DNA from: Cristatella mucedo
Lineage: Eukaryota > Bryozoa > Phylactolaemata > Cristatellidae
NCBI GenBank assembly: GCA_009760855.2
Contig: WPIO01000087.1
Coordinates: 319,501-383,500 of the forward strand
Direction of reading: 5' to 3'
DNA length: 64,000 bases
The translations under genes were made by a program, and so were the position numbers. Under the pieces are notes generated by a model that was not told the origin of the DNA, ran no database searches, and worked only from the letters and a program-made list of their open reading frames with translations. Shown here piece by piece: positions 1-9,859 of this stretch. Position 1 is the first letter of the stretch, and each line of letters begins with the position of its first letter.

Positions 1-65
1 TATTTTAGTAACTTTGAGATTTGACTAACTAACGGAATCTGTACAAAACGACGAAAGGGTCAAGT

Positions 66-362
66 TCATATCCGCAGGTTTGTTTCTGAAGAGAAAGGTC
101 TTGCCATATTAAAGTGGGCCCGCCGTAGATTGGCCTGCTTTGGGGCTCGGCTAAGCTCAGCGTTTGTAAGTTCCTCGCAAATGGCGGCAGGCGATCGGAT
201 CTCCCTAACGAACGCCTCACGGAGCTGCTGAGCCCACTTTACCGACTGGTTGGCATAGCGCTGAGGAAGCCGACCGATGAAATCCAAGCAATGGAGTGGC
301 AAAAAGAGTGACGAGTCTGCCACTCCATTGAGTCGGCAGCAGTTCCTCCCCAGAAATGCCCG
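66..362 (-). other. open reading frame of unknown nature
   Basis: This minus-strand frame stays open for about 98 codons and reads as normal protein, with little low complexity, but it has no convincing ATG. I do not recognise the product. It could be a single exon or a remnant of a retroelement gag-like protein. No clean splice sites were identified, so it is offered only as a candidate. Confidence 0.2.
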
Positions 363-510
363 TCAGCCCGCCGCGATTGGGCGGCTTAAGCAAGATCGTA
401 GTGAACCCACACGGCGAGGCTAAAAACTAACATGCAAACATCAGCTGAATCAATAGTCTTGATAGCGTCTGCAGCTGAGCAGCGGAAGAGCTCTAGCTAG
501 TTTCTCTTGC

Positions 511-693
511 GGCGCCACGATGGCACACTGGGTAAGGCGGTTGCTTTCACGACCTCTGTCCCGAGCTCGTGGGTTCGATTCCTGCAGCGGGCGATTCTTT
601 ATCGCCACTGCAAGCGGTGGTGATAGCCATAAAGGCTCTTCTGTCGCTGTACAAAATGAGGCTGCTTAATCAGCTAGAATTTATTTATTTATT
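511..693 (+). mobile_element. SINE B copy (tRNA-derived)
   Basis: Nearly complete SINE. The head is tRNA-like (A-box-like region near the start, perfect pol III B box GGTTCGATTCC near position 575). A body with a small GC hairpin around CCACTGCAAGCGGTGG follows, and the 3' end is TTTATTTATT-rich. Other copies lie near 4.6, 7.8, 25.3, 33.9, 52.4, 52.7, 56.9 and 62.6 kb, which proves it is an interspersed repeat and not a tRNA gene. Confidence 0.85.
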
Positions 694-1102
694 TGCGGCG
701 GGCCACAGGAAAGAAATTTGTTGGCACAGGGCATGCCAACATTTTGTGACGATGTCCACGAGCGCCAGGTAGGCCTGCTGCTGGAACGCATGCACGCGCG
801 TGGAAGTTCTGGGGATATTTCAGAGCGCAATTAAACGTCCACACAACTGGTCGAAATTAAATAAAGATAAATGAGACATCACATCCGATTTCCATCGGCA
901 CAGGCTCTCCGCAGGATTTCACAAGCAATTTTAAACGCTATTACTCAATTTTTCCTACCTTATTCTTCCGGATAAAGGGCACCTTTTGGAGTCGCTTACT
1001 GATCGGCAATCCCCTGTCACTAGTGCGTGGTTGAACATCGGTCGGAAACTATTGATTAGCTGTTCTAATCGTTAGCCTCAGACTCCTTGAGACTCCCAGC
1101 CT
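694..1102. other. no gene seen
   Basis: Unique-looking sequence without a long open frame or a repeat recognised elsewhere in the window. Confidence 0.4.
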
Positions 1103-1342
1103 TCAGTTTCTAGACATCTCAAGCATAAAAACCTCCATCAAATTACACCGCTCAGAAACATGCACTGATAACTCGTAGTTGATTGACAATATCAATCCGT
1201 TTTTCTTCATGACAGTCTCAGTCAGTCCTTCGCCAGCATCATCATGTGCTTGCTTAGGCATGCCACAGTTGAGCACGTGTTGCAGTGTGGCCGCCGCCAC
1301 AGCGAGTGCGAGCCCCCACAAAAGGATCACTGCCCGGGCCAT
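1103..1342 (-). CDS. candidate first exon with signal peptide
   Basis: An ATG-started minus-strand frame begins MARAVILLWGLALAVAAA: a positive residue followed by a long hydrophobic run, the form of a cleavable signal peptide. About 60 polar residues follow before the frame stops. The first 30 codons favour G or C in the third position. It could be the first exon of a secreted protein, but I could not assign a following exon or donor, and the product family is unknown. Confidence 0.3.
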   Translation of the reverse strand: MARAVILLWGLALAVAAATLQHVLNCGMPKQAHDDAGEGLTETVMKKNGLILSINYELSVHVSERCNLMEVFMLEMSRN

Positions 1343-1479
1343 TAGGGAGCTGCTACGCCCAATTTATTACCAGAAGACGCCAGCCGGTGCTCGCACACAG
1401 CAATATCTACTACAGAGTGGCACGCCAGCTGCAATAGAGAAACGATTGGCCATTCCACAGCGTAAATTTGAGTAGCTCG

Positions 1480-2900
1480 GTGATTTTGGCTACATGAACA
1501 ATAACTCATAAGCAAAAGCTGAGCTCTCCTATAGACATAGCTCACCCTAGGAGAGCCGCTGCGAAGGTTTCACAGTCTCCAGCTCAGAGGATAATCACGG
1601 TCCTCGAGAAGCGACCTCAAGCGGCAGGGACATGGCCCGCGAAGGCATGTCCGGCTCCTGACGCACCTGCGGATTAGCCGCCTCTGGTCGGCGTTGACTC
1701 TGCTTTGACCGGACAGCTACGACATGCACTCCTAGTGTGCATTGGTAGCACCTGCATTAGGGTCACGCGTAGGAAAGCAGTGCCTCTAGCATTGCCATTT
1801 GTTCTCCGGGCCTTTGGCGACGCACGCTCACTAGAATCTTGCTACTCTCCTTGGCGACGTAAGATCCTGCACGGCTTATGTAACCGACTGGATCAGAGGA
1901 GTGGAAGTGCGATAATTTTCGGTAGCTTGATAATTTTCGGTTGGAAGATAACTTTCGGTAGCTTGATAGCAATGACAGATATGCAGGCATAACAGCTGGT
2001 TAATGGTGGCTTGTTGAGTGTATTACGACTGAAAGTTTCTACCGTACCTGCTTGAACGTGGGTGGTACTCTGTTTTGGTGAAACAGCTGCTGATGCATGG
2101 TAACAAAGTGGTCCATCAGCGTTTGAGCTGGAGAGGAAATGGATTCTTCCCATATAACGGTTTCGTCGAGAACCTCCGGTGAATTGCTTGGAAGATTGCT
2201 GGACAGGCTACCTATGTATTATTAATCTTTTAGTTAGAACCTGCAAGCTGAAAGCATAGTTCGGATGATTTGACATCCTAAATTGGCCTAATTGGTGGTG
2301 AATCCATGGCAGCTATCATTTGAGCTTGAAGCAGGCAGTCAATTGTTTCCAGCTACACGACTAGAAATCCTCAGCGGAGATCACGAAGAGCGCGAACGTT
2401 ACCACTTGTGTAGTATCTATGGATCAAAATATGGCTGCTCTTAAGTAATTTGAAACTTTGTCGAATATAACTGTAGGGCAGATAAAAATGTCAGCCCTAT
2501 GTGTAGCTGCAGCAGAGGAAATGCGTGTGGGCAAATTCATAATCCAGAGTGAGCTAAATAAGCAACTTCCAGTTCAATTTTGTTGTTCACAGCCTGCTTT
2601 CACTGCGAATTGACTCTCAAGCGAGACTACATTTACCGACAGCTTATTTATTTGTATTTGCAAAACCGCATCAGTATGCGACTTAAGAATATTCATAACA
2701 ATCTCATAATTTTTTTAATTAAAAGAAAATTTGACTTCTCAAAAGTGTTTTCTTCATAAGCTGTAAGGTAACAATTTTTATTGGTTGGTGATGGCATTCA
2801 CCGTGTTAGCACACAATAGCAAGCGAATTGAAATTCAAGTTAACAGGCTAGAAGGAAACCAGAAGGTTATTAGCTTTATTGTATACTAGTCTTAATATAA
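1480..2900. other. intergenic, one short tandem repeat
   Basis: No supported gene. At about 1911-1968 an imperfect 18-20 bp unit (core GATAATTTTCGGTAGCTT) is repeated about three times. The rest is unremarkable AT-rich sequence. Confidence 0.4.
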
Positions 2901-2919
2901 CTTTTAGTATACATATATA

Positions 2920-2990
2920 TATATATGTTATCTGTTACATAAAGACACACATATATATAATGCATATATATATATATATATATATTAGTA
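2920..2990. repeat. (AT)n microsatellite cluster
   Basis: Interrupted TA dinucleotide runs. A second cluster sits at about 3150-3200. Confidence 0.8.
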
Positions 2991-2999
2991 GTAGTAAAT

Positions 3000-3125
3000 C
3001 ATATTATATTTTATCGTAGGAAATGCTTTGAGGTCGTTGAACAGCGAGTTCCAGGCTTAAGGAGCATTTAAACTGAACGAAGATTACCAAAGGATGTGCG
3101 GACTGTTAGAGAGCCACTTAAGCGA
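3000..3125 (-). mobile_element. decayed LINE D fragment
   Basis: Contains a weak match, in minus orientation, to the 3' coding end of LINE D: the stretch reading GAGTTCCAGGCTT followed by AAGGA-like sequence, as in better copies at 16.1 and 21.2 kb. Strongly diverged. Confidence 0.35.
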
Positions 3126-3229
3126 CAATAGCCAGATGACGCGGAGGTATATAAATAAATATATGTATATATATATATATATTTATATATAAATATGTAT
3201 ACTATAAGCATACATATTCATTTTTTAAA

Positions 3230-3383
3230 TAATTCGTTTTTATAGCGCCTTAAGTGAACCTAATCTCTATTCAGGCACTTAATACATGCCACGGGGCTCG
3301 AGCCCCTGACACATCGGTCAGCAAATTCACCTTAACCTTAGTCGATATGAGCACATTAATCACTGGGCCCAACCAGCGCTGCA
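3230..3383 (-). mobile_element. SINE A copy (tRNA head, LINE D-type tail)
   Basis: Minus-strand SINE A. Its 3' tail (TATAGCGCC..AAGTGAACCTAATCTC on the plus strand) lies at the low-coordinate side. The diverged tRNA-like head with GGGCTCGAGCCC is at the high side. The same family occurs at 5.9, 6.9, 16.7, 32.7, 40.5 and 45.2 kb. Confidence 0.75.
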
Positions 3384-3399
3384 AAACATAATTTGGAAG

Positions 3400-4600
3400 T
3401 AGTTAGATTGGCAGGCCGTAGCAAGAGAATAAACACAGCTAAGGAAAGTGAGCGGAGCAGCCGTGAAGTAAATGCGCCGCTTGGCGGGAAGCCGGTGCAG
3501 TCCTTAAAAAAGTGCATCGAGTGCGTCGACATACACGACCGAAAAACTTAGAGGCACAATTATGTTTCAGCTTTAAGCCAGGTTGCGTTTTATCTGCATT
3601 GCTTAGTGCCTGCTTAGAAAATGGAACGAAAACACAGGTTATTCGCACGTTTGTAACATCGCCACATGACTACAGCAATTCCTTTCCCTCAAGACTACCG
3701 GGCAGTGCCCTTAATCGTATGCACCGTGTGCAAACCTAAAATGCCGGTCTTTTCTGGCTACTAAGTAGCTGTTGCGTCAAACCCCTAATCGCCTAAGCTT
3801 TACAAGCTCCCTAAAATATGTGCACAACTTCAAGATTCAAGCCTCCCTCTCTAACAAGTCACTCTGGTTCTGGCTCCAACCTATCTCTATCTTACATCCT
3901 TTCTCCTCGAGTGTGCTGGCTGACCCTTGCTATATGAGGCCGTAGCGCGAGAAGGCGCAAGCTCAACTGCATTAACTTTGAACCCACAATACCGTTCTGT
4001 ATAATTTGGGATCTAAAGGAAAGTTTTCTGACCATCATAGTAGAAGTAACAGCTGTATTGCAGTGTACCGCAGTTATTCGTTGAACCCGGATATTTGCTC
4101 TCGAAACATCTGCCTACATATGAAAAGAGTGCTAGTTGGATATTACCTTCAAGGAAACACAAAAGATCTGAGCACCTAAAAATTAGGCCAACAACTTAGG
4201 TTAGAATTACCCTTTTTGTGAAACAATACCATGTTAAAATATATTTTCCATCTGAAATACAATATAATCTGATGTGAGTTAGACTACTTATAGAATTTCC
4301 CTAATACAAAACTCTAATTTAAAATAAATATTAAAGCAGAGTTCCTTAAACTTATTTTTTCGCGTTTTGGTGCGCATTTGCCCTGCGTGTTTATGCCGTT
4401 TCGCGCTTTTGTCAGCACGCTTTGGTCCTGTGCGCTTTTGTCGGGTTGCCATGCTAATCAGCGCTACCGTCGACAAGCCCTCTTTAGCGAATTTCTGCCT
4501 GTGAATGCATTATACCACCTCCGATAAAAGGGTCTCTCCTGGTTAGTGAGCCTCGGGAATACAACCTAGAATAATTTAAGGTCAGCAAATTTAACAGTTT
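3400..4600. other. no gene seen
   Basis: Short open frames only, none with splice-supported or family-like protein content. Confidence 0.4.
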
Positions 4601-4607
4601 CATTTAC

Positions 4608-4725
4608 ATAGCGACAAGAGAGCCTTAACGGCAATCACCACCACTCGCAGTGGTCAATGGAGGATCGCCTCCAGCAGGATTCCAACCCACAACCCCGGCC
4701 GTGTAGAGCGAGAACCTTATACTTC
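4608..4725 (-). mobile_element. SINE B fragment
   Basis: Reverse-strand SINE B body and diverged B-box region (GCGACA..GAGCCTTA.CGGCAATCACCACC). The tail is missing. Confidence 0.7.
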
Positions 4726-5880
4726 GATGCGCGTTCAGCGTCTTTCCAGCGAGTAGCTGGACTTCCGCGGCGGAAGCTGACTGGCTCGTGGACTTTTGCC
4801 GCCGTGTCAGCGTTTGATTCGGGCTCATCGGCCTATGCTTCCCAAGCAGTTAACATATTTGAGACGCGGTCTGAACCGCGCCGCCGCCGCGTCTCCTAAG
4901 TTGGTACAGTCGTCCCTCGCCACTCACTTCGCGCTCGTCGATTTTCGCGGCTTCATTCTATCGCGGTGTTTTCAAATACTGTACACGCGCATATTCATTA
5001 AAGAGTTGATCGAAATAGCGAAAATGATGCAGCGCCCGCTCGTGCTTGTCCGAGTCAACTATACGCCCCTGTATTACAATAAAAAGTAAATGTAATATCC
5101 ACACGGTCTGCAGGTCCATGTATTCGAGCACTCACGCATGCCTTCCAACGTCAGGTGCAGCCGCTGGACCACACCTTTTGTGTGGGCAAGAACTTGTTTC
5201 CAAAAAATACGGTGCGGTGAAACCAAGCTAATCAGAGCGTGATTCGCTGTTTCACTATCCTAGTGTAAGAAATTTAAGTGTGCGCGTAATTAAATATACG
5301 GTAATAAAAATATGATATTTTTAACGTCTAATTTGTCTTGTTTTCTCTCATTCTGACTGATATAGTGTTAAATACAAATGTAATGGCGACTATTATGGTG
5401 TTATTTCATATCCAAAGAGCTCAAATTGTGCTAAAAACCGTATTTAGAGGGTCGTGAACAGGTTTTCACGGCTCCAACTACGAAAATATCCAATTTATAA
5501 ATATAGTCCTACTTTGCAAAAATTCACTTATCCCAGTAGGGTCTGGAACTGATTAACCGCGATAAACAAGGGACGGCTGTAATTGGATCCGGTGGCACAG
5601 CAGCCGTATTCCGTCAACGGCAGCTATTGGCTCACATTCCTCACCGGTATCTGACGATCTCGAGCCCTCCTCACAGGGCAGCAACGTTTTTGACGTGGTT
5701 GACTATTGGGTAGGCAATATATTGAACAGCTGCTGCCTGTCTCGTTGATATCCGCTTGTCGAGAAAGCTGCAGGCAAAGTTGTGGAAGGCTTTCTGCTTC
5801 TAGGCCATACGATCTCACCTACCAGGAAGATGTTTCCTTAGGTCACCGACGGCTTCCAGCTGGTGACATACCTATGCAAT
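4726..5880. other. no gene seen
   Basis: Mixed-composition sequence with short open frames only. There is a small GC-rich patch near 4.75-4.95 kb. No product can be supported. Confidence 0.35.
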
Positions 5881-5885
5881 CGCCG

Positions 5886-6040
5886 AGCTGGTTTGGTCCT
5901 GTGGTTAAGATGCTCGCCCCGACCTAAGTCTGGCTGAGGTCGTGGGCTCGATCCCCGAGGCATATGTTAAGCACCTGAATATAGATTAAGTTCTCTTGGG
6001 GTGCTATACAAATGAATTATATATATATATATATATATAT
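5886..6040 (+). mobile_element. SINE A copy followed by (TA)n
   Basis: The clearest SINE A. A tRNA-like head starts GAGCTGGTTTGGTCC and has a B-box-like GGGCTCGATCCC. A tail reading AGATTAAGTTCTCTTGGGG then GCTATACAAATGAATTA runs directly into a (TA)n tract at about 6016-6043. The tail matches the 3' end of LINE D. Confidence 0.85.
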
Positions 6041-6044
6041 ATAC

Positions 6045-6850
6045 TATACCTCGTTTGCGTACTTGCTTTCGTTAGCGAAGCGTATATGAGGGCCGATGGC
6101 GACCGCTGTATACGACGTATCTGTGCACGTGTGTGTCGACACAGTTGCCTCAATGCACCTCGACAGATACCTAGCTGTGAACACTGCTATTAAACTGTGA
6201 ACTAGGAAATGCTGAAACAATTTCAGTCGACTCTTACCGTTGAGGTACTCTGGCAGTTTTTCAGAGCGGCTTGTTGGGGCATCGATTAAGATTCTGAAAT
6301 CCCGCTAAGCTTTCCATGGTCCTCGCTGAAGTGCTTGTTTTGCTGAAGACGTCACCGGTCATATAAGTATGATTCGCTCACCCTAACTTGTGACGAGGCC
6401 AGCGATGTGATGGGCACGGCGTGACTCAAGTGCCCTAACTAAGGGGCCATCTGTCACTTGTGCCCAGGCTCAGCACAGGACCCAAAGAATGCCCCACAAT
6501 TTGTTCTGCCCCCTGATCTTATTTCCTCTGACAGCAACAGATTCCCTGAACGCGATGGCTACCAGTGACCAGGGCTTGCATGCTTTGAAAAAGGCAGCTC
6601 CGGTTTAAGCTAATGCCTCACTTGAATCAACAGCTGCTCCGTCTGCTGATAAGCATCCCTAGAATGTGTTGGGATCTTTATCTTTCCGACCATCTGCTGC
6701 CATTGCTTCACATGTTGGATCTGAGCAAACGATCACGCCTACCGCACAGATATTGCCTCCTCAGATTGATGACGCCAGCCCTACACCCGTATTGTTGTCA
6801 TATCAGCTCCTCACTCTAATGCTGCATCACTGCTCTCGGAAAAGGATTCT
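6045..6850. other. no gene seen
   Basis: Only short overlapping open frames with no coherent protein or splice evidence. Confidence 0.35.
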
Positions 6851-6854
6851 AAAT

Positions 6855-6999
6855 AAATATATAATTCATTTATATAACGACCCAAGAGAACTTAATCTCT
6901 ATTCAGGCGCTTCACAAATGCCTAGGGGCTCGACCCCACGACCTCAGTCGGACCTTGGTCGCTCACAGCAGCACCTTAACCGCTAGACCAAACCAGCTC
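6855..6999 (-). mobile_element. SINE A copy
   Basis: Full-length minus-strand SINE A. The tail ATAATTCATTTATATAACG is followed by AAGAGAACTTAATCTC. The head ends in GACCAAACCAGCTC, the reverse complement of the family start. Confidence 0.85.
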
Positions 7000-7034
7000 T
7001 TTTCAGTAGCCTCCCAGACGTTACCATCATCAAG

Positions 7035-7511
7035 TTGCAGTCTAATGTAGAGGCTGATGAAGTCACCTACTTGAGAAGCTGTGGTCAATTACAGGCTGCC
7101 AATCGACTGCTTCACGCTTCTATGATGCTTAGCCCCCCTTTGATGCAGCTAAGCCAGCCTGTGAACTTTAACTTGGAGGGAATGAGGGCGAGCTCAGACT
7201 CAGAGACTTCAGTTGGGACTGGGACGACGAGCAGAGATGCCGTCTGCTGGCTCTTGCACTGTAGCGTTCGCACGAATGAAATTCTCCCGAAGCCCGCTAC
7301 GGCGATTGCTGGTCGTGGCGCGCCTGCGTCCCTGAGTGCAGTTGAATCAAACCCTACAAACTATACAACCTGGCCTTTGATGGTCACTGCTGGCAAGCCG
7401 GCTGGCGGAACGCTTAAGGAGAAGAGGCCAATTGGTCAATGGTCAGAGCAACTGGGGTTGATGAATAGTTTGCCGAAAGCAGAACTCTTAAGCTTTTGGG
7501 TTTTTATATAA
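7035..7511 (+). other. open frame, product unknown
   Basis: A 158-codon frame with Ser/Thr/Leu-rich content. It begins 36 bp after a SINE, shows no recognisable domain, and has no clear splice context. Probably fortuitous; listed because of its length. Confidence 0.12.
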
Positions 7512-7774
7512 TACAGTTTGATGCCATGCCAGAGAAGAACTAGGTATGTCGTGGTTATCTTCAGCTGGTGGTGGCAGTGGAGGCTCCTTTATTTAGATGA
7601 CAGAAGTAAGGAAACGACACGAGGTTGTAGCATCCTCTGCATGTTTCTGTAAGTTTCTTTTATACAGGGTCACGCACAGCATGGATAACTCCCCAAAGCT
7701 ACAGGGTAGCGTCCTTTGTTCCACAAGCAATTGAAGTGTCCAGCCGGAGTAGACCGGGTATTCTTGATGGGCAC

Positions 7775-7955
7775 ATAAAGATACTAGCTGAGTTAACAGC
7801 CTCTTTTGCACAGCGACAGAAGAGCCTTTACGGCTGTCACCACCGCTTGCAGCAGCAATGAAGGATCGCCCACCGCAGGATTCCAAACCGCGACCTCGGG
7901 ACCGAGGTCACGAAAAGCAATCGTCTTATCTAGTGAACCGTCACGACTCAGCAGT
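7775..7955 (-). mobile_element. SINE B copy
   Basis: Complete minus-strand SINE B. From low to high coordinate: AGCTGAGTTAACAGCCTC, the CACCACCGCTTGCAG hairpin region, then a diverged B box and the tRNA-like head ending near GTGAACCGTCACGAC. Confidence 0.8.
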
Positions 7956-8004
7956 GTTTATGGTGACTGCTAATGCAGGGTATGTGTCCCTACTATGTCA
8001 TGCC

Positions 8005-8460
8005 ATGTAATGTAGTTCACCTCCGTCTGTAACTCCACAAACCTAAAAAGACAATGTGTGAGTGTTACTCCGGAGAGTTGCTATGGCCCCACCAAACCTA
8101 AGCAGATTACGACAATGCATTCGGCAGCCAAACATTTAACCACACGCCATCGTGACAAAGTGACAAGTACAGCTTAGTCGGGAGGCTGCTGGGGTAGTGA
8201 GTAGCATGGATGCATCGGCTTGGAACGGCTGGAATGGCCATAGTCAGCAATAGAAGAGAGCAGATGACATACTGTACGCATTAAGCAGCGAGCAGCTCTA
8301 GTTCTTCGGAGATCTGCAGAGAAAAAAGTTGCTGCTGCCAACGGTCAACCGCTCTCCAGTTTATAAAGGACCCGAGGGCACGATGAATTAGGAGCTGCTC
8401 TGTCGACTGAAAGGCAGCCCGAAACTGTGTCGTGATGCAACAGCGTCCTGCTTCCTGCTC
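8005..8460 (-). mobile_element. LINE C 3' fragment
   Basis: Minus-strand copy of the 3' end of LINE C, ending in the family signature CACCTCCGTCTGTAACTCC. Homology runs through the C-terminal reverse-transcriptase ORF region (compare 35.4-35.85 kb), with many indels. Confidence 0.65.
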
Positions 8461-8464
8461 CTAG

Positions 8465-9020
8465 CCAGATTGCTCCTGGCCAGTTGATTGCAGCCTCCCT
8501 AAAGATTTTTCGAGTAAATCCTTCACAGCCTTGAATGCTTTAAGCGTCTATTATATAGTCATCTTAGTCGTTCCAAAGTAACTAACAAAAACCTCAGCAT
8601 TGACTTTGAATTTTACATCTTACTAGTGGCTCATCTGACTTAAGTCGTTTCGCTTCATCTCTAATAAACTTCCAATAATTTGGAAAATGCACCCTAAGTA
8701 GTATGCACGTAATACTTGGAACTTTGTACTGCCCGAAAGACCAAATTTAAAGCTCCTTTCCTATGTATACCAAGTGCCCAAGAAGAGATTTCATTTTAGG
8801 CGGATACTCTAACACTTATAAAGTGAATCGTTCATACGATGACTTGGTTAATAAGCTAGAAGCAGAACATTGTTTTCCTAGCCACCTGAGTGTGACTTAC
8901 TAGGAGAAATGGTGGAATGAAAGCAAAGGCATAGCAATGTGCCATCTGCACAACAAAGAAAAACTAAATTGTGCTTGGCAGGGAAAGTAAATTCTGAAAA
9001 TGTTGGACCAAGCAGAGATC
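8465..9020. other. no gene seen
   Basis: AT-rich sequence without a supported feature. Confidence 0.4.
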
Positions 9021-9375
9021 CTTACGGTACAGTGTGCATTAAAGGCTCATCCGATGACTGCTGCCTATTGACAGTAGTGCTCTTACGTCTCCGTAGCCGA
9101 TAGCCGATTGGCCGCCAAACGGATCCGAGCCTTCGCAGCGATGCCCCAGTTCGGCTGGAAGCCCTCCAGCGCCGGTGCTGGCTGACAGGCGCCCGCCGGC
9201 TTACGAAGAAGCCGTAAAAGCAAACAGTAAGCTGAGCCCACAAAGTCCAAAGGTCTGGTCCTAAGCACGAGGCGCCACCCACTGGGCCCATCGGTTGGCC
9301 GATGAGAGCGGCCAATCGTAGCTCTCTCTTGAGCTTCCGGACTCCAGAGCACCTCTTTGAGCTATGCATGTATGT

Positions 9376-9840
9376 ATGTATGTATGTACCTCCATCTGTA
9401 ACTCCGAAAAGCTGTACAGACTAAGTGGGTGTTTAGCAGGAGAGTTTCGCATTGCGAACTCACAGCCTAAGCGGCTTTCGGTGCGCATTCGGTAGCCAAC
9501 AGACTTCATCACACGCAACAAAGAGAACGTGGAAAGCATAGCCGAGTCATGAGAGCAGTTGAGGTAGTTAGTATCGCGGAAGTAGCAGCTCAGGACCGCT
9601 GGAAAGGATGAGCCACTGTCGGCAGCAGGCGAGCAGCTGTCGTTGCGTAACAATCGTGGAGGCAAGTTCCATAGTCTAGCACCTGCAGAGAGCTAAACCT
9701 TCTGTCGCCAACGGTCTTTAAACGGAAGAATGGAACAGTTTGCTAGTTTGATTTGTCCATACAGGACCTGAGGGCACGAGCAGGAGGCTGAAACTGGTGC
9801 AGCAGCTCAGCTAGGTACGGGAGAAGCCAAGCCGTGGCTC
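9376..9840 (-). mobile_element. LINE C 3' fragment with (TGTA)n tail
   Basis: Minus-strand 3' end of LINE C, bordered at its 3' side by a GTAT tetranucleotide run (about 9366-9388). It matches the plus copy at 35.4-35.85 kb over the C-terminal ORF and 3' UTR, including CAGCCTAAGCGGCTTTCGGT. Older than the 35 kb copy. Confidence 0.75.
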
Positions 9841-9859
9841 AAGCCCTAATAGGTCAGCG

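Noticed and set aside
511-600. tRNA-like sequence with perfect pol III B box
   Set aside because: It is the head of a multi-copy SINE. The body and tail are shared among copies, and the anticodon arm and acceptor stem do not pair as in a functional tRNA.
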